Source: an uncultured Porphyromonadaceae bacterium (GTDB taxonomy: Bacteria; Bacteroidota; Bacteroidia; Bacteroidales; Muribaculaceae). Taken from it: DNA of 26,657 nt. Position 1 is the stretch's first letter. Every line of letters begins with the position of its first letter. The stretch spans positions 1 through 26,657 of the forward strand of contig CABPYL010000042.1 in NCBI GenBank assembly GCA_902461565.1, written 5' to 3'. Shown here in pieces: positions 1-7,887 of the stretch. The notes under the pieces are model-generated. The model did no database searches and was not told where the DNA came from. It saw only the letters and a program-made list of their open reading frames with translations. The position numbers and the translations under genes are program-made.

Positions 1-2750
1 CGCCGGTCCGGACCGCCGGGGCCGCCGTCGAACACGTCGGGTTCCCCGCCTTTCTTAAAGGTGTTGAAGCGGTAGCTGGCTGTTACCATTATATAACGTG
101 TGAGCGAGTTGTAACGTGAGTCGCTTATATAGTTGTCGGTTACGCTGCGCCGTATGTTGGAGCGCTGGCCAAGGATATCGTAGGCCTTGAGCGATATAGT
201 GGCTTCTTTGCCGCTCAGGAACTGATATGATATACTTGCGTTCCACATCCACGTCTTGGTGTCGTAGCCATCGGAATAACCGGCGGTCTGCGAATAATTG
301 AGGTCGGTATTCAGCACAATGCCGAAGGGGGTGTAGTATGTACCGTAGAAAGTACCGCCATAAGTGTGTACGTTGCGGTTATTGCTTTTCTGTACGGTGT
401 TGGTGGTATTCTGGAAACGGTAGCTCGGACGAAGCTCCAGTTCAACGTTCTCGGGGCGCCATGCAATGCCGAAGCTCTCTTGTACGCTGAAGTTGCCCGA
501 GCGGTAGAGCTGATTCTGCGTGTAACCCGCCGAGCGCGAGTAGTCCAGGAATATGTGGTTGTTGATCGTGAACGCTTTGTTCCGCAGTGGCAGCGAAATC
601 ATGTTCATCCCTCGCACGCTCCATATACCGTTAACGTTGCGGTAGGTGGTTGTGCGACCGCCTGTCTCGGAATCGTTCGTTGTCTGCGTAACAATGGAGT
701 TCTGCGTCATGTTGGCCATTAGCATGGCCATTATGCTCCGCTGAGCCTCGGAATTGAAGTCCTGGAACCGAAGGTTGGCGTTGTGGGTGAACGACGGCTT
801 CAGAGCAGGGTTACCTATGATTATGTTCAGCGGATTCGACATGTCCGCAACAGGCTGAAGCTGCGTCATGGAGGGCTGCGACGAGCGACCGTTATAGAAT
901 GCGTTAAAGCTGCGAGTCTTGGTCATTTTCAGTCGATAACGCAGGAATGGTGCGAAGTTCAACACATTGCGCCGGGGAATGCTCTTGGCCGACGTAAGTA
1001 GGTTTTTGGACTGCGACGACTGCGGCACCAGCGAAACGCCTACGTTGAGGTTCGCGTTCTTGCTCACATAGCGGTAACCAAGGCGCACGGAATTCTCCAT
1101 AAAATCGTTGCGGAATCGGTTGGACAGGTCCTCGTCAAGAGTGTAGTAATACGAACCGTCGGCGCGGGGTATGCGGTCGTAGGTCAGCTTGTCGGCGTCG
1201 TTCCACCGGTACGAGAAACGGTACTCAAGCGTCAGGAAATTATTTTTGTTCCACAACGGTTCCGTCAAGCTCACGCGGCTGCTCACCGAGTTGCTCCACG
1301 TATGGTTGTCCGAATACTGGTCGTAGATATCGGTGGAGTCGTTGAATAGGTAGAACAGGTTCCGCGAGTAGCTGTCCTCATTCTCGCGCAGATTGCTGAA
1401 ACTGTAGTTTGCCATTACAGAGAACGAGCGCCCGGGGCGGGAACGGAACTTGTGCGTGTAGATAAGACGGCCGCTGATCTGGAACGACTTTCCGTCAGAA
1501 TCGCCTGTGTTATAGCTCTTGTTCACCGGAGACAGCATGTCGGAGTTCGCGAAGGTCATCGACGAATCAACTGACGCCGATTTATTGAAACTGAGCGACA
1601 TCTCGGGGCGGAACTCGAAGGTATTGAAACTATCTGGATTCCACTGCACACGGAAGTTTGCACTCACATTGTGGCCCTTGTCCCGGCTTATCTTCCGCGA
1701 CTGCTCCAGTGATGTACTGTCCGTGAAAAGATACTGGCGGTCCGAGCTGGTACGGGTATCGCGGTCGGTGTGGCTGTACATCACGTCGCCGCCAACACGG
1801 ATAATTTCTTCCTTGCCTATGTTGAAGTTGAGACCGAACTGCTGCGATGTCGTGATACCGTTGTCGCCGCCGAACCGGCGGAAGCGGCCCGAAGCCATAT
1901 CGGCGAAACCGGGCTCGTTAACGTTGTTGGCGCCACCGATAAATGTCAGCTGATTTCCGTCCCAGTAGTGGTTGAGAATGAAATTGCCTTTGTAGCGGTC
2001 GTCGGTACCGTACCCCGCCTCAACATTGCCGAACCAGCCGTTGTTCATGCCTTTCTTTACGGTGAGGTTGATAACGGTTTCATCGTCGCCGTCGTCAACG
2101 CCGGTAAGGCGTGCCAGATCGCTCTTGCGGTCCACAACTTGGAGTTTGTCTATCATATTAACGGGCAAGTTCTTGGAAGCCACAGTAGGGTCATCGGAGA
2201 AAAACTCCTTGCCATCCACCAGTATCTTCTTTATTTCCTTACCGTTAGCCGTTATTTTACCATCGGACGACACCTCTACGCCAGGCAGACGTTTCAGCAG
2301 GTCCTCCACCACAGCATTCGGCTGTGTTTTGTAGCTGTCGGCGTTGAATTCCACGGTGTCCTCCATAACTTTTATAGGAGTGCGTATACCCGTAACGACA
2401 GCATCGCGCAAGGCTATGGAACTTTCCGCAAGCTCGAAATTTTTCAGCGTAAGGTCCTTGTCTGCAACGGTGATATCGCGCATCTGTGTGGCAAATCCCA
2501 CGTAGGATACCTCGACAATATATTTGCCGGGCTTAACACCGGAGACAGTGAAACGGCCCCTGGCGTCGGTTACAGCTCCTTTTACGAGCACAGAATCCTT
2601 TTGTTGCAGAATACGGACCGAGGCCTGCATCAGGGCCTCTCCCTGGTTGTCTAAAATACACCCGCGAACCGTGGCGGCCATCACGGTCGCCACGTTCATG
2701 AATGCAAAAACCATCAAAACAATAAAATTTCTCAATTCTCTATTTTTCAT
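1..2750 (-). CDS. TonB-dependent receptor-like outer-membrane beta-barrel protein (3' end outside window)
   Basis: Open frame of 916 codons from the ATG at 2750 to the left edge with no stop, so the C-terminus is missing. Residues 1-25 form a signal peptide ending in VMA. A carboxypeptidase-regulatory-like domain follows (about 27-110, with VSYVGFATQ), then a plug-like segment (about 125-230, with LLKRLPGVEV and ILVDGKEFFSDDP), then aromatic-rich strands alternating with polar loops as in a large beta barrel. The last visible residues turn glycine/proline-rich (DGGPGGPD), a common ending in this family, so probably little is missing. This matches the outer-membrane beta-barrel (OMP_b-brl_3-like) TonB receptor type rather than a classical SusC. 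It has no SusD partner on its visible side, and the substrate is unknown. The start is chosen because later methionines would lose the positively charged n-region. A promoter-like box lies only 5 bp upstream of the ATG. Confidence 0.9.
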   Translation of the reverse strand, partial: MKNRELRNFIVLMVFAFMNVATVMAATVRGCILDNQGEALMQASVRILQQKDSVLVKGAVTDARGRFTVSGVKPGKYIVEVSYVGFATQMRDITVADKDLTLKNFELAESSIALRDAVVTGIRTPIKVMEDTVEFNADSYKTQPNAVVEDLLKRLPGVEVSSDGKITANGKEIKKILVDGKEFFSDDPTVASKNLPVNMIDKLQVVDRKSDLARLTGVDDGDDETVINLTVKKGMNNGWFGNVEAGYGTDDRYKGNFILNHYWDGNQLTFIGGANNVNEPGFADMASGRFRRFGGDNGITTSQQFGLNFNIGKEEIIRVGGDVMYSHTDRDTRTSSDRQYLFTDSTSLEQSRKISRDKGHNVSANFRVQWNPDSFNTFEFRPEMSLSFNKSASVDSSMTFANSDMLSPVNKSYNTGDSDGKSFQISGRLIYTHKFRSRPGRSFSVMANYSFSNLRENEDSYSRNLFYLFNDSTDIYDQYSDNHTWSNSVSSRVSLTEPLWNKNNFLTLEYRFSYRWNDADKLTYDRIPRADGSYYYTLDEDLSNRFRNDFMENSVRLGYRYVSKNANLNVGVSLVPQSSQSKNLLTSAKSIPRRNVLNFAPFLRYRLKMTKTRSFNAFYNGRSSQPSMTQLQPVADMSNPLNIIIGNPALKPSFTHNANLRFQDFNSEAQRSIMAMLMANMTQNSIVTQTTNDSETGGRTTTYRNVNGIWSVRGMNMISLPLRNKAFTINNHIFLDYSRSAGYTQNQLYRSGNFSVQESFGIAWRPENVELELRPSYRFQNTTNTVQKSNNRNVHTYGGTFYGTYYTPFGIVLNTDLNYSQTAGYSDGYDTKTWMWNASISYQFLSGKEATISLKAYDILGQRSNIRRSVTDNYISDSRYNSLTRYIMVTASYRFNTFKKGGEPDVFDGGPGGPDR

Positions 2751-2754
2751 GCTA

Positions 2755-2786
2755 CAAAGTTAGACAGAATGGAGGTTGTAGCCAAG
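2755..2786 (-). promoter_or_regulatory. Possible promoter for the beta-barrel receptor, very close to its ATG
   Basis: On the minus strand TAACTTTG (2762-2755) matches the Bacteroidota -7 consensus TAnnTTTG. CTTG lies 20 bp upstream (2786-2783) as an imperfect -33 element. The box ends 5 bp before the ATG at 2750, so transcription would begin at or next to the start codon and give a leaderless or nearly leaderless message. Confidence 0.4.
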
Positions 2787-2856
2787 GGCACGCCTACAAT
2801 CGGGCCGAAAAAAACGAAAAAAAGCCGGATTTTATCGACAAACGCCGCCACCGCGC

Positions 2857-2891
2857 AAAAAGAGGCCGCGTCATGGTGGATGCGGCCTCTT
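2857..2891 (-). terminator. Rho-independent terminator after the secreted-protein run
   Basis: Perfect 10-bp stem AAGAGGCCGC / GCGGCCTCTT (2860-2869 with 2882-2891) and a 12-nt loop. On the minus strand it is followed by five T (2861-2857). It lies 23 bp beyond the stop of the 289-aa secreted protein and separates that run from the downstream receptor. Confidence 0.85.
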
Positions 2892-2913
2892 CCGGAACTT
2901 ATTCAGTTAAGTA

Positions 2914-3783
2914 TTAGAATACTCGCTTGGCGGTTTTATGCGTGCCGTCGGTAAAAATTGTTCGTTCGAGAACGATACCGGCTTCCGGAGCAGCGGTGAG
3001 GCGGCGTCCCGAGAGGTCGAAATACTCTACGGATTCGACTGCGGCAGAAGATTCAATGCTTTCGACACCTGTCGTTGTCTTGTGAAGCACGAGGCGGAAA
3101 TCCGTTGTCGGGGCCGGGAAATATCTCTCAACCGTTCCGTAGGTCTCCATATCGGTCCACATGGCAATCGTCATAAGCGGGGATATATGCATTCCGCCCA
3201 GGTCTACGCTCTCGTCTGCGACAGCCGGTAACATCCACACACCGTCCTGCTCGTGCAGATACCAGCTTTCGGCAGGCTCGATGCCGCTTGTGTTGAGATA
3301 CCACACACCGGAGGTTACGTATAGGGGCGTTTCGTAGTTATAAATACCGTCCATCGGGAAAATGCCGGTGCTCTCCATCAGGTAGGTGTCAACGAAGGCC
3401 TTCTGCGGGTCAACCATGTTGATACGCATATAGTCGCTGTCCTCAATGTAGTAGAAAGCGGCGCCCCACATTTCGTTCTGCGGAATGATTTCCTCGCACA
3501 GCTGTTTATAGGGATGCACAAGGCGATAGTAGCCGGGCACTGTCGTGGCTTCCTCCAGGGTTACGGTGGTTGTGTAGTTGTCGATGCCGAAAGTTTCCTT
3601 GAACGACATACCGTACATCTGCTCGAAAACTGCCTTGAAGAAAGGGTCGGTGTACTCGGCCGTACCTACCGGCTCGAAGACGAGGTCTTCGATAACGATA
3701 TCGCCGATTTCCACGGCGTTGGCGGAGGCTGTCAGAGCCACGCCGAGCGCGAGCGCCGTGTTGCGTAAACTAAGGATTTTCAT
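2914..3783 (-). CDS. Secreted protein of unknown function with C-terminal sorting-like tail
   Basis: 289 aa. Residues 1-23 are a signal peptide (LALGVALTASANA). The first half contains EPVGTAEYTDPFF (about 37-49) and PGYYRLVHPY (about 83-92). This module style, a tolerated G-x-x-x-Y-x-D strand followed by 'pG-Y-R-l-x-x-P-Y', recurs in exported Bacteroidales proteins; I cannot attach a family name. The last 50 residues are a separate tail: VESVEYFDLSGRR (249-261), then GIVLER and TDGTHKTAKRVF. The tail is almost identical to that of the next gene upstream and resembles the final strands of type IX secretion C-terminal domains. The ATG lies 19 bp after the upstream stop, so the two genes are probably co-transcribed; a terminator follows. 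Function unknown; export is well supported. Confidence 0.85.
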   Translation of the reverse strand: MKILSLRNTALALGVALTASANAVEIGDIVIEDLVFEPVGTAEYTDPFFKAVFEQMYGMSFKETFGIDNYTTTVTLEEATTVPGYYRLVHPYKQLCEEIIPQNEMWGAAFYYIEDSDYMRINMVDPQKAFVDTYLMESTGIFPMDGIYNYETPLYVTSGVWYLNTSGIEPAESWYLHEQDGVWMLPAVADESVDLGGMHISPLMTIAMWTDMETYGTVERYFPAPTTDFRLVLHKTTTGVESIESSAAVESVEYFDLSGRRLTAAPEAGIVLERTIFTDGTHKTAKRVF

Positions 3784-3802
3784 ATCTTGAATTTGGAATC
3801 AA

Positions 3803-5656
3803 TTAACGGATTGCACGTTTAGCTGTTGTCTGCGAGCCGTCGGTGTAGCGGGTCCGCTCGATAACGAGGCCCGTTGCGGGAGCCTTCTCGATACGGCGAC
3901 CCGAGAGGTCGAAGTATTCCACGGATTCAACGGTGCGGCCGGTGGTGATGTCGCTCACGCCGGTGGATGCACCTGTTACATGGCATTTGCCCGCATTGAC
4001 GATACGCCCTGTGGCGGTATCGATAAGCAGAACGTTCACATAAACTTTGTCCTTGTTCTTGATTAGGTCGAGGCCGGAATCATTGTTCTCCTTGATATCG
4101 CTGATGTTGAAGCTATAGTTGTGGCTGTAGGTATTGTCGAACTTCACTGCTTCGGGAAGCGACCCTTCCTCGCCTCCGTATGGGCTGTAAGCTACTACTA
4201 CGTCATCGAAAGCAACGCGCATCATGCTCTGGCCGTTGGGCTTGCAGAAATCCTCTCCGCCGGGGAGCTCCGTAGCGGGATAGCGGTAGTAGGCATTGGA
4301 CTGGTACCAGTCGGGGTCCGTCTCAGAACCCAGGAGCCCGTCGGCAGTCAGGACATAAGCCAGACGGAAAGGATTCTCGGTGTACGAGCGGAAGAAATAA
4401 GCCGATGCGTCGATGTCGACAGCGGTTTGGTCTTCGTTATATTCTGCCGTAACTGCCACGTTTGCTGGAATACTTTCGGTCATCTGCGCATCTATAACAT
4501 CGAGGACGCCCAGGTTCTCATTACCCAGTCCGTAGTACGGATCGCATAGAACCGCACGGTCGATGCACGCCATCGGGTACCCGTCAACGCTTACGGGATA
4601 GTCGTTGGTAATCGTCATCGGGTCACCGTTGTGATATGCGAGTGCGATAAAGCTGTCCCCGAGTTGCTCGTTGAGCAAACGCATGGCAACAAGACCGCGC
4701 ACACACCACTGGCACCATGTACCCGTAAATTCTTCCATAACTACCACATGTTTTCCAAGCTGGCTCGTTACACTGATTGTGTTATGTGCGGTTGCCGTTG
4801 CATCGCCATTGTCGGCGCCGTTCACTTTTGTTATTGTGAAGGTGCCGGAATGCTCCCCTATCTCAGTTACGGGTGGTGCCGTGAATTTAAATGAACCGGT
4901 GCTCCCGTATAATTCGGCGGAGACAGGATTCGCGAAAGTATGCGTTCCGCTGACAATCTGCGAGCCTACGGCGTATGTATACTCGATGCTGCTGATTTCT
5001 TCGGTGCCGTGATTCACCACAGTTACTGCGCATTCGGGTGCCTCCGAAGCAGTCGTTACCGGACTTGTTATATATTTTACACCGGCCGCATTGGCAGCGT
5101 AGTCACCCTCGACAATAACTCGGATAGTGAAGCCTGCACCTTCCAGAACAGCGGGTTTCTGCCAGCTGCGGTATGTGCGGGAGCTTGCAAAATAGCATGC
5201 GTCGGAGTTCGGGCATAAGCCTACAAGAATTGGCTTCGCAAGAGACTGGTTGCCGTTTGGAGAACCCACCTTGAAAGTATAGCCGGCATAGAATGTAGCG
5301 CGGTCTATGGTCCAGGGTTCTGCCAGGGTTACGGTGCATACACCGGCTTCCGGAGTATATTCAGCCGTTGCGATATCACCAACGGCAACGCCAGATTTAA
5401 GTTTGAGTTCCGATGAGAGGAATGCCTCGCACCCGGTGGCCGTTGTGCCATCTTGCCATGTAAACTGAATGGCGGTTACCTTCTGGCCTAAAAGTGCGGC
5501 ATCCTCTATTTTGATAGCGGCATTATATACTTCGGTTTTTCCGGTGCCCCACGGAGTGAGTGCCCCTTCGATCGCATACCCTACAGGTACAGTGGCAGCC
5601 ATTGCAGACGAGGCCACTGCGAGGGCACTCAATATTGTTGTAAACAGTTTATTCAT
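3803..5656 (-). CDS. Omp28-like secreted protein with thioredoxin-fold CxxC domain and sorting-like tail
   Basis: 617 aa. Signal peptide about 1-20 (ALAVASSAMA). An N-terminal beta-sandwich-like region (about 21-185, with YNAAIKIEDAALLGQKVTAIQF) is followed by an Ig-like region (about 205-290). A thioredoxin-fold region begins near 300 with VVVMEEFTGTWCQWCVRG; the CxxC is C315/C318, in the position typical of Omp28-related proteins. The last 50 residues (VESVEYFDLSGRR about 576-588, then GLVIERTRYTDGS) copy the tail of the downstream neighbour. The protein should be exported and probably held at the cell surface. The CxxC could support disulfide or redox chemistry, but the family also includes proteins with no shown activity. 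Transcription may read through from the 609-aa gene upstream, although an 11-bp hairpin lies in the 80-bp gap. Confidence 0.88.
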   Translation of the reverse strand: MNKLFTTILSALAVASSAMAATVPVGYAIEGALTPWGTGKTEVYNAAIKIEDAALLGQKVTAIQFTWQDGTTATGCEAFLSSELKLKSGVAVGDIATAEYTPEAGVCTVTLAEPWTIDRATFYAGYTFKVGSPNGNQSLAKPILVGLCPNSDACYFASSRTYRSWQKPAVLEGAGFTIRVIVEGDYAANAAGVKYITSPVTTASEAPECAVTVVNHGTEEISSIEYTYAVGSQIVSGTHTFANPVSAELYGSTGSFKFTAPPVTEIGEHSGTFTITKVNGADNGDATATAHNTISVTSQLGKHVVVMEEFTGTWCQWCVRGLVAMRLLNEQLGDSFIALAYHNGDPMTITNDYPVSVDGYPMACIDRAVLCDPYYGLGNENLGVLDVIDAQMTESIPANVAVTAEYNEDQTAVDIDASAYFFRSYTENPFRLAYVLTADGLLGSETDPDWYQSNAYYRYPATELPGGEDFCKPNGQSMMRVAFDDVVVAYSPYGGEEGSLPEAVKFDNTYSHNYSFNISDIKENNDSGLDLIKNKDKVYVNVLLIDTATGRIVNAGKCHVTGASTGVSDITTGRTVESVEYFDLSGRRIEKAPATGLVIERTRYTDGSQTTAKRAIR

Positions 5657-5681
5657 TTGTTCGGTATTTTTTGAATATCAA

Positions 5682-5707
5682 GGGTGCGCCGCCAGCGCGG
5701 CGCACCC
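5682..5707. terminator. Perfect 11-bp hairpin between two secreted-protein genes
   Basis: GGGTGCGCCGC (5682-5692) pairs perfectly with GCGGCGCACCC (5697-5707) around a CAGC tetraloop. It sits 29 bp past the stop of the 609-aa gene and 25 bp before the ATG of the 617-aa gene, both on the minus strand. The T-run (CGTTTTATT) is on the plus-strand side. On the minus strand the stem is followed only by TTGATATTC, so it is a poor minus-strand terminator and may be an attenuator, RNA-processing or 3'-end protecting element. Confidence 0.6.
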
Positions 5708-5736
5708 CGTTTTATTATTTGTTTACTTTTGGCCGG

Positions 5737-7566
5737 TTAGCGTACAATCATCTTGCGTACACTGCCGTCGCTCATCTTAACTATGTTGAGGCCTCGGGCC
5801 ATGCTGCTGCGGCGTACACCGTCAATGCTGTAGATTTCGGCAACTGTAGCGGATCCGTTGGTAAGAGTGTCCTTCACACCGGTCGCTCCCTTGACATCGT
5901 ACCATACAATCGGCGATTCACGGACTTCGTCGCCGCCTTTGTAGATGCTCTTCACACCGTAGGCATCCGCCGGTGTGGAGTAGAAGAATACTGCTGCGCC
6001 GCCATAGCGGATATCGTCGCCGTCAAAACCTTCGATCTCCAGGGTATAGGGTACTTCTGTCATTTCTTCGAGGCCGAGTTCGGCAAGACCTACATATTCG
6101 TCAACATAGAATACGAAGGGTTCTTCTTCTCCGTCGGTACGGGTGTAGATTTCATAATACAGCTTGTTCACATTCAGGAATGCGCCATCGGTGCTTACTG
6201 CAGGAATATTCATGGCCAGGCCACAGTAGCCGTAGTCATCGAAATAATCGCCGAAATCAAGGATTTCAGGAGTTGCAGGCGTTGCTGCCACGTCCTTGAA
6301 ATAGCTGATGGTGGGCGCATACAGACCGCTGAAAGGCTCAACTGCACCTGTTCCAAGGTCGGCTTTGCCGGCGCTAATCAGCATCGACGCATTGTCAGCG
6401 GCCTTGAGGGTCTGGGTCTCTGCGTCATAGTCAAATACTATGCTTTCATTAGCTTTGTCGGCAACTTCATAATAATCACCCCATTCGGGATCTTCAATAA
6501 GTTCCATTGTATACTCGCCGCCTACAAAGTACGTGAGATATGCAACGTTGGAAATACCGATATACTGGTTACTGGGGAAGGTTACCTTGCCGTCGGCGAT
6601 TGTACCCGTAACGCAAGCTTCGGGTTCTTCGGCATTCAGGCCGCAAAGATACATCTTGTCGTCCTGTTGGGCAACTTTAACAAAGGTAGCTGCCTCGCTA
6701 TCGCTGTCAAGATCTTTGGAAATAACCAGCCAGTCGGATGCCTCTGCTCCATAGGGAAGCGTGGTGATAAACTCATCGAACGGTGTATAAACCGAGTTAT
6801 AGTCGGAATAACCGGACCAGGAATGGTCATCGCTCCAGAACAGACTAACGAGATACTCTGGAGTTTCTTCAGTGCTGAAGAATTTGTCCTCTACCTTGAT
6901 GCCAAGGGTCATAGGATCCACTTCATAAGTAATTTCTGTCACTGTTTCATCCATTACATAAGTGTAGTAGACATCTCCGTCCTCTTCTACCTTAGTGAGC
7001 TTGCCTGCGGCTAAAACCGCTCCGTAGCCTTCTTCCTCGTTATACATTACATATTGTCCTGTGGGGATGGTAACTTTATCGTTCATAAAGTCAAACGAGC
7101 CTTTTACCCATGATCCGGCCACTGCCGATGATACAGGATCCTGCATATATATTGTAGAAAAATCGTTGCTTATTACGGCATTGAGAATCTGGCCGCTCTG
7201 TACGTGTGGCATTACATAACCCCAGAACACCATGAAGCCGTTGCCGCTGCGGGAATATGTCCAGTTCAGACCTGCCGGAGTTTCTGTGATAACCGTCGGG
7301 GTCTCGCCTTCCGCCTGACGCTTGGGAGCCTTCCCAAAAAGATTCCTGTGGCTTTCTACATTCTTACCTAGGAAACACTGGCCGCCGGCATTGGCTCCAA
7401 GTACATGCGAACGCTGAGATGTTGTGAGTTTCTCAATGTTCGGAGCGGCATAACGTGAATCAGCGCTAAGCTTGTTCGCTGTCATTGCCTGAGGGGTCGC
7501 TGCCATTGCAACACTCGCGGCAGCAGTAACAGAGAGTAGTGTGGTAAAAAACTTTCCCATAGACAT
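5737..7566 (-). CDS. Secreted protein of unknown function with internal beta-rich repeat and sorting-like tail
   Basis: 609 aa from the ATG at 7566; the second ATG (7560) is an equally workable start two codons in. Signal peptide about 1-22 (SVTAAASVAMA). Two segments align with each other: about 154-227 (VKGSFDFMNDKVTIPTGQYV then YGAVL and VYYTYV) and about 318-391 (VTGTIADGKVTFPSNQYI then AYLTYF and YYEVAD). This suggests a duplicated beta-rich domain. A third beta-rich region (about 405-545) precedes a tail with AEIYSIDGVRR (576-586), RGLNIVKMSDGS and KMIVR, a diverged version of the tails on the next two genes. The protein is acidic and tyrosine-rich, as expected for an extracellular protein. 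I do not recognise a named family. It is the first gene of the leftward run and has a good promoter about 100 bp upstream. Confidence 0.85.
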   Translation of the reverse strand: MSMGKFFTTLLSVTAAASVAMAATPQAMTANKLSADSRYAAPNIEKLTTSQRSHVLGANAGGQCFLGKNVESHRNLFGKAPKRQAEGETPTVITETPAGLNWTYSRSGNGFMVFWGYVMPHVQSGQILNAVISNDFSTIYMQDPVSSAVAGSWVKGSFDFMNDKVTIPTGQYVMYNEEEGYGAVLAAGKLTKVEEDGDVYYTYVMDETVTEITYEVDPMTLGIKVEDKFFSTEETPEYLVSLFWSDDHSWSGYSDYNSVYTPFDEFITTLPYGAEASDWLVISKDLDSDSEAATFVKVAQQDDKMYLCGLNAEEPEACVTGTIADGKVTFPSNQYIGISNVAYLTYFVGGEYTMELIEDPEWGDYYEVADKANESIVFDYDAETQTLKAADNASMLISAGKADLGTGAVEPFSGLYAPTISYFKDVAATPATPEILDFGDYFDDYGYCGLAMNIPAVSTDGAFLNVNKLYYEIYTRTDGEEEPFVFYVDEYVGLAELGLEEMTEVPYTLEIEGFDGDDIRYGGAAVFFYSTPADAYGVKSIYKGGDEVRESPIVWYDVKGATGVKDTLTNGSATVAEIYSIDGVRRSSMARGLNIVKMSDGSVRKMIVR

Positions 7567-7665
7567 AATTTTAAGAGATTATTTGTAAAGATTTGTTAAA
7601 ATTTACCTGTTTTTGAATAGACTTTTCAAATTTCAATTCCCGTCGGCTGTGCCGATTGGATGCGG

Positions 7666-7697
7666 CAAAATTACGTCCTATATTTGGACTATGCAAA
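7666..7697 (-). promoter_or_regulatory. Bacteroidota-type promoter for the secreted-protein run
   Basis: On the minus strand TTTG (7697-7694), 20 bp, then TAATTTTG (7673-7666), close to the TTTG-N19-TAnnTTTG consensus. Expected transcription start is near 7660, giving a leader of about 95 nt before the ATG at 7566. Confidence 0.65.
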
Positions 7698-7836
7698 CTT
7701 TTTGCAAAGAAAATTTAAATAAAACTATAAAAATTCACGATTTTTCCATAAAAATTCACTTTTTGCTGTTAAACACACACTATTTCCAGTCATCGAGACA
7801 TCGGACGCCCTATTTCTAATGCCTTTGCCAACACAA

Positions 7837-7870
7837 TTGTTTCTCTTATAAGGAAAAAGTTGTAAATTTG
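7837..7870 (+). promoter_or_regulatory. Promoter of the glmU-like operon
   Basis: TAAATTTG (7863-7870) is a full match to TAnnTTTG. TTTC at 7840-7843 is 19 bp upstream in place of the -33 TTTG. Transcription would start about 7876, with a very short leader before the ATG at 7888. Confidence 0.55.
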
Positions 7871-7887
7871 CAGAAAATTTTTGACTC

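Larger units (their letters stand above)
7567..7887. other. Divergent intergenic region
   Basis: An AT-rich 321-bp spacer between the leftward secreted-protein run and the rightward glmU operon. It holds one promoter in each direction (7666-7697 minus, 7837-7870 plus). No convincing gene, RNA or terminator is seen in the remaining sequence; short open frames here have no signal of coding. Confidence 0.7.

Noticed and set aside
5671..7014. 447-codon plus-strand open frame
   Set aside because: It is antisense to the 609-aa secreted protein, which has a signal peptide, repeat and tail. The plus-strand translation is low-complexity and has no recognisable feature.
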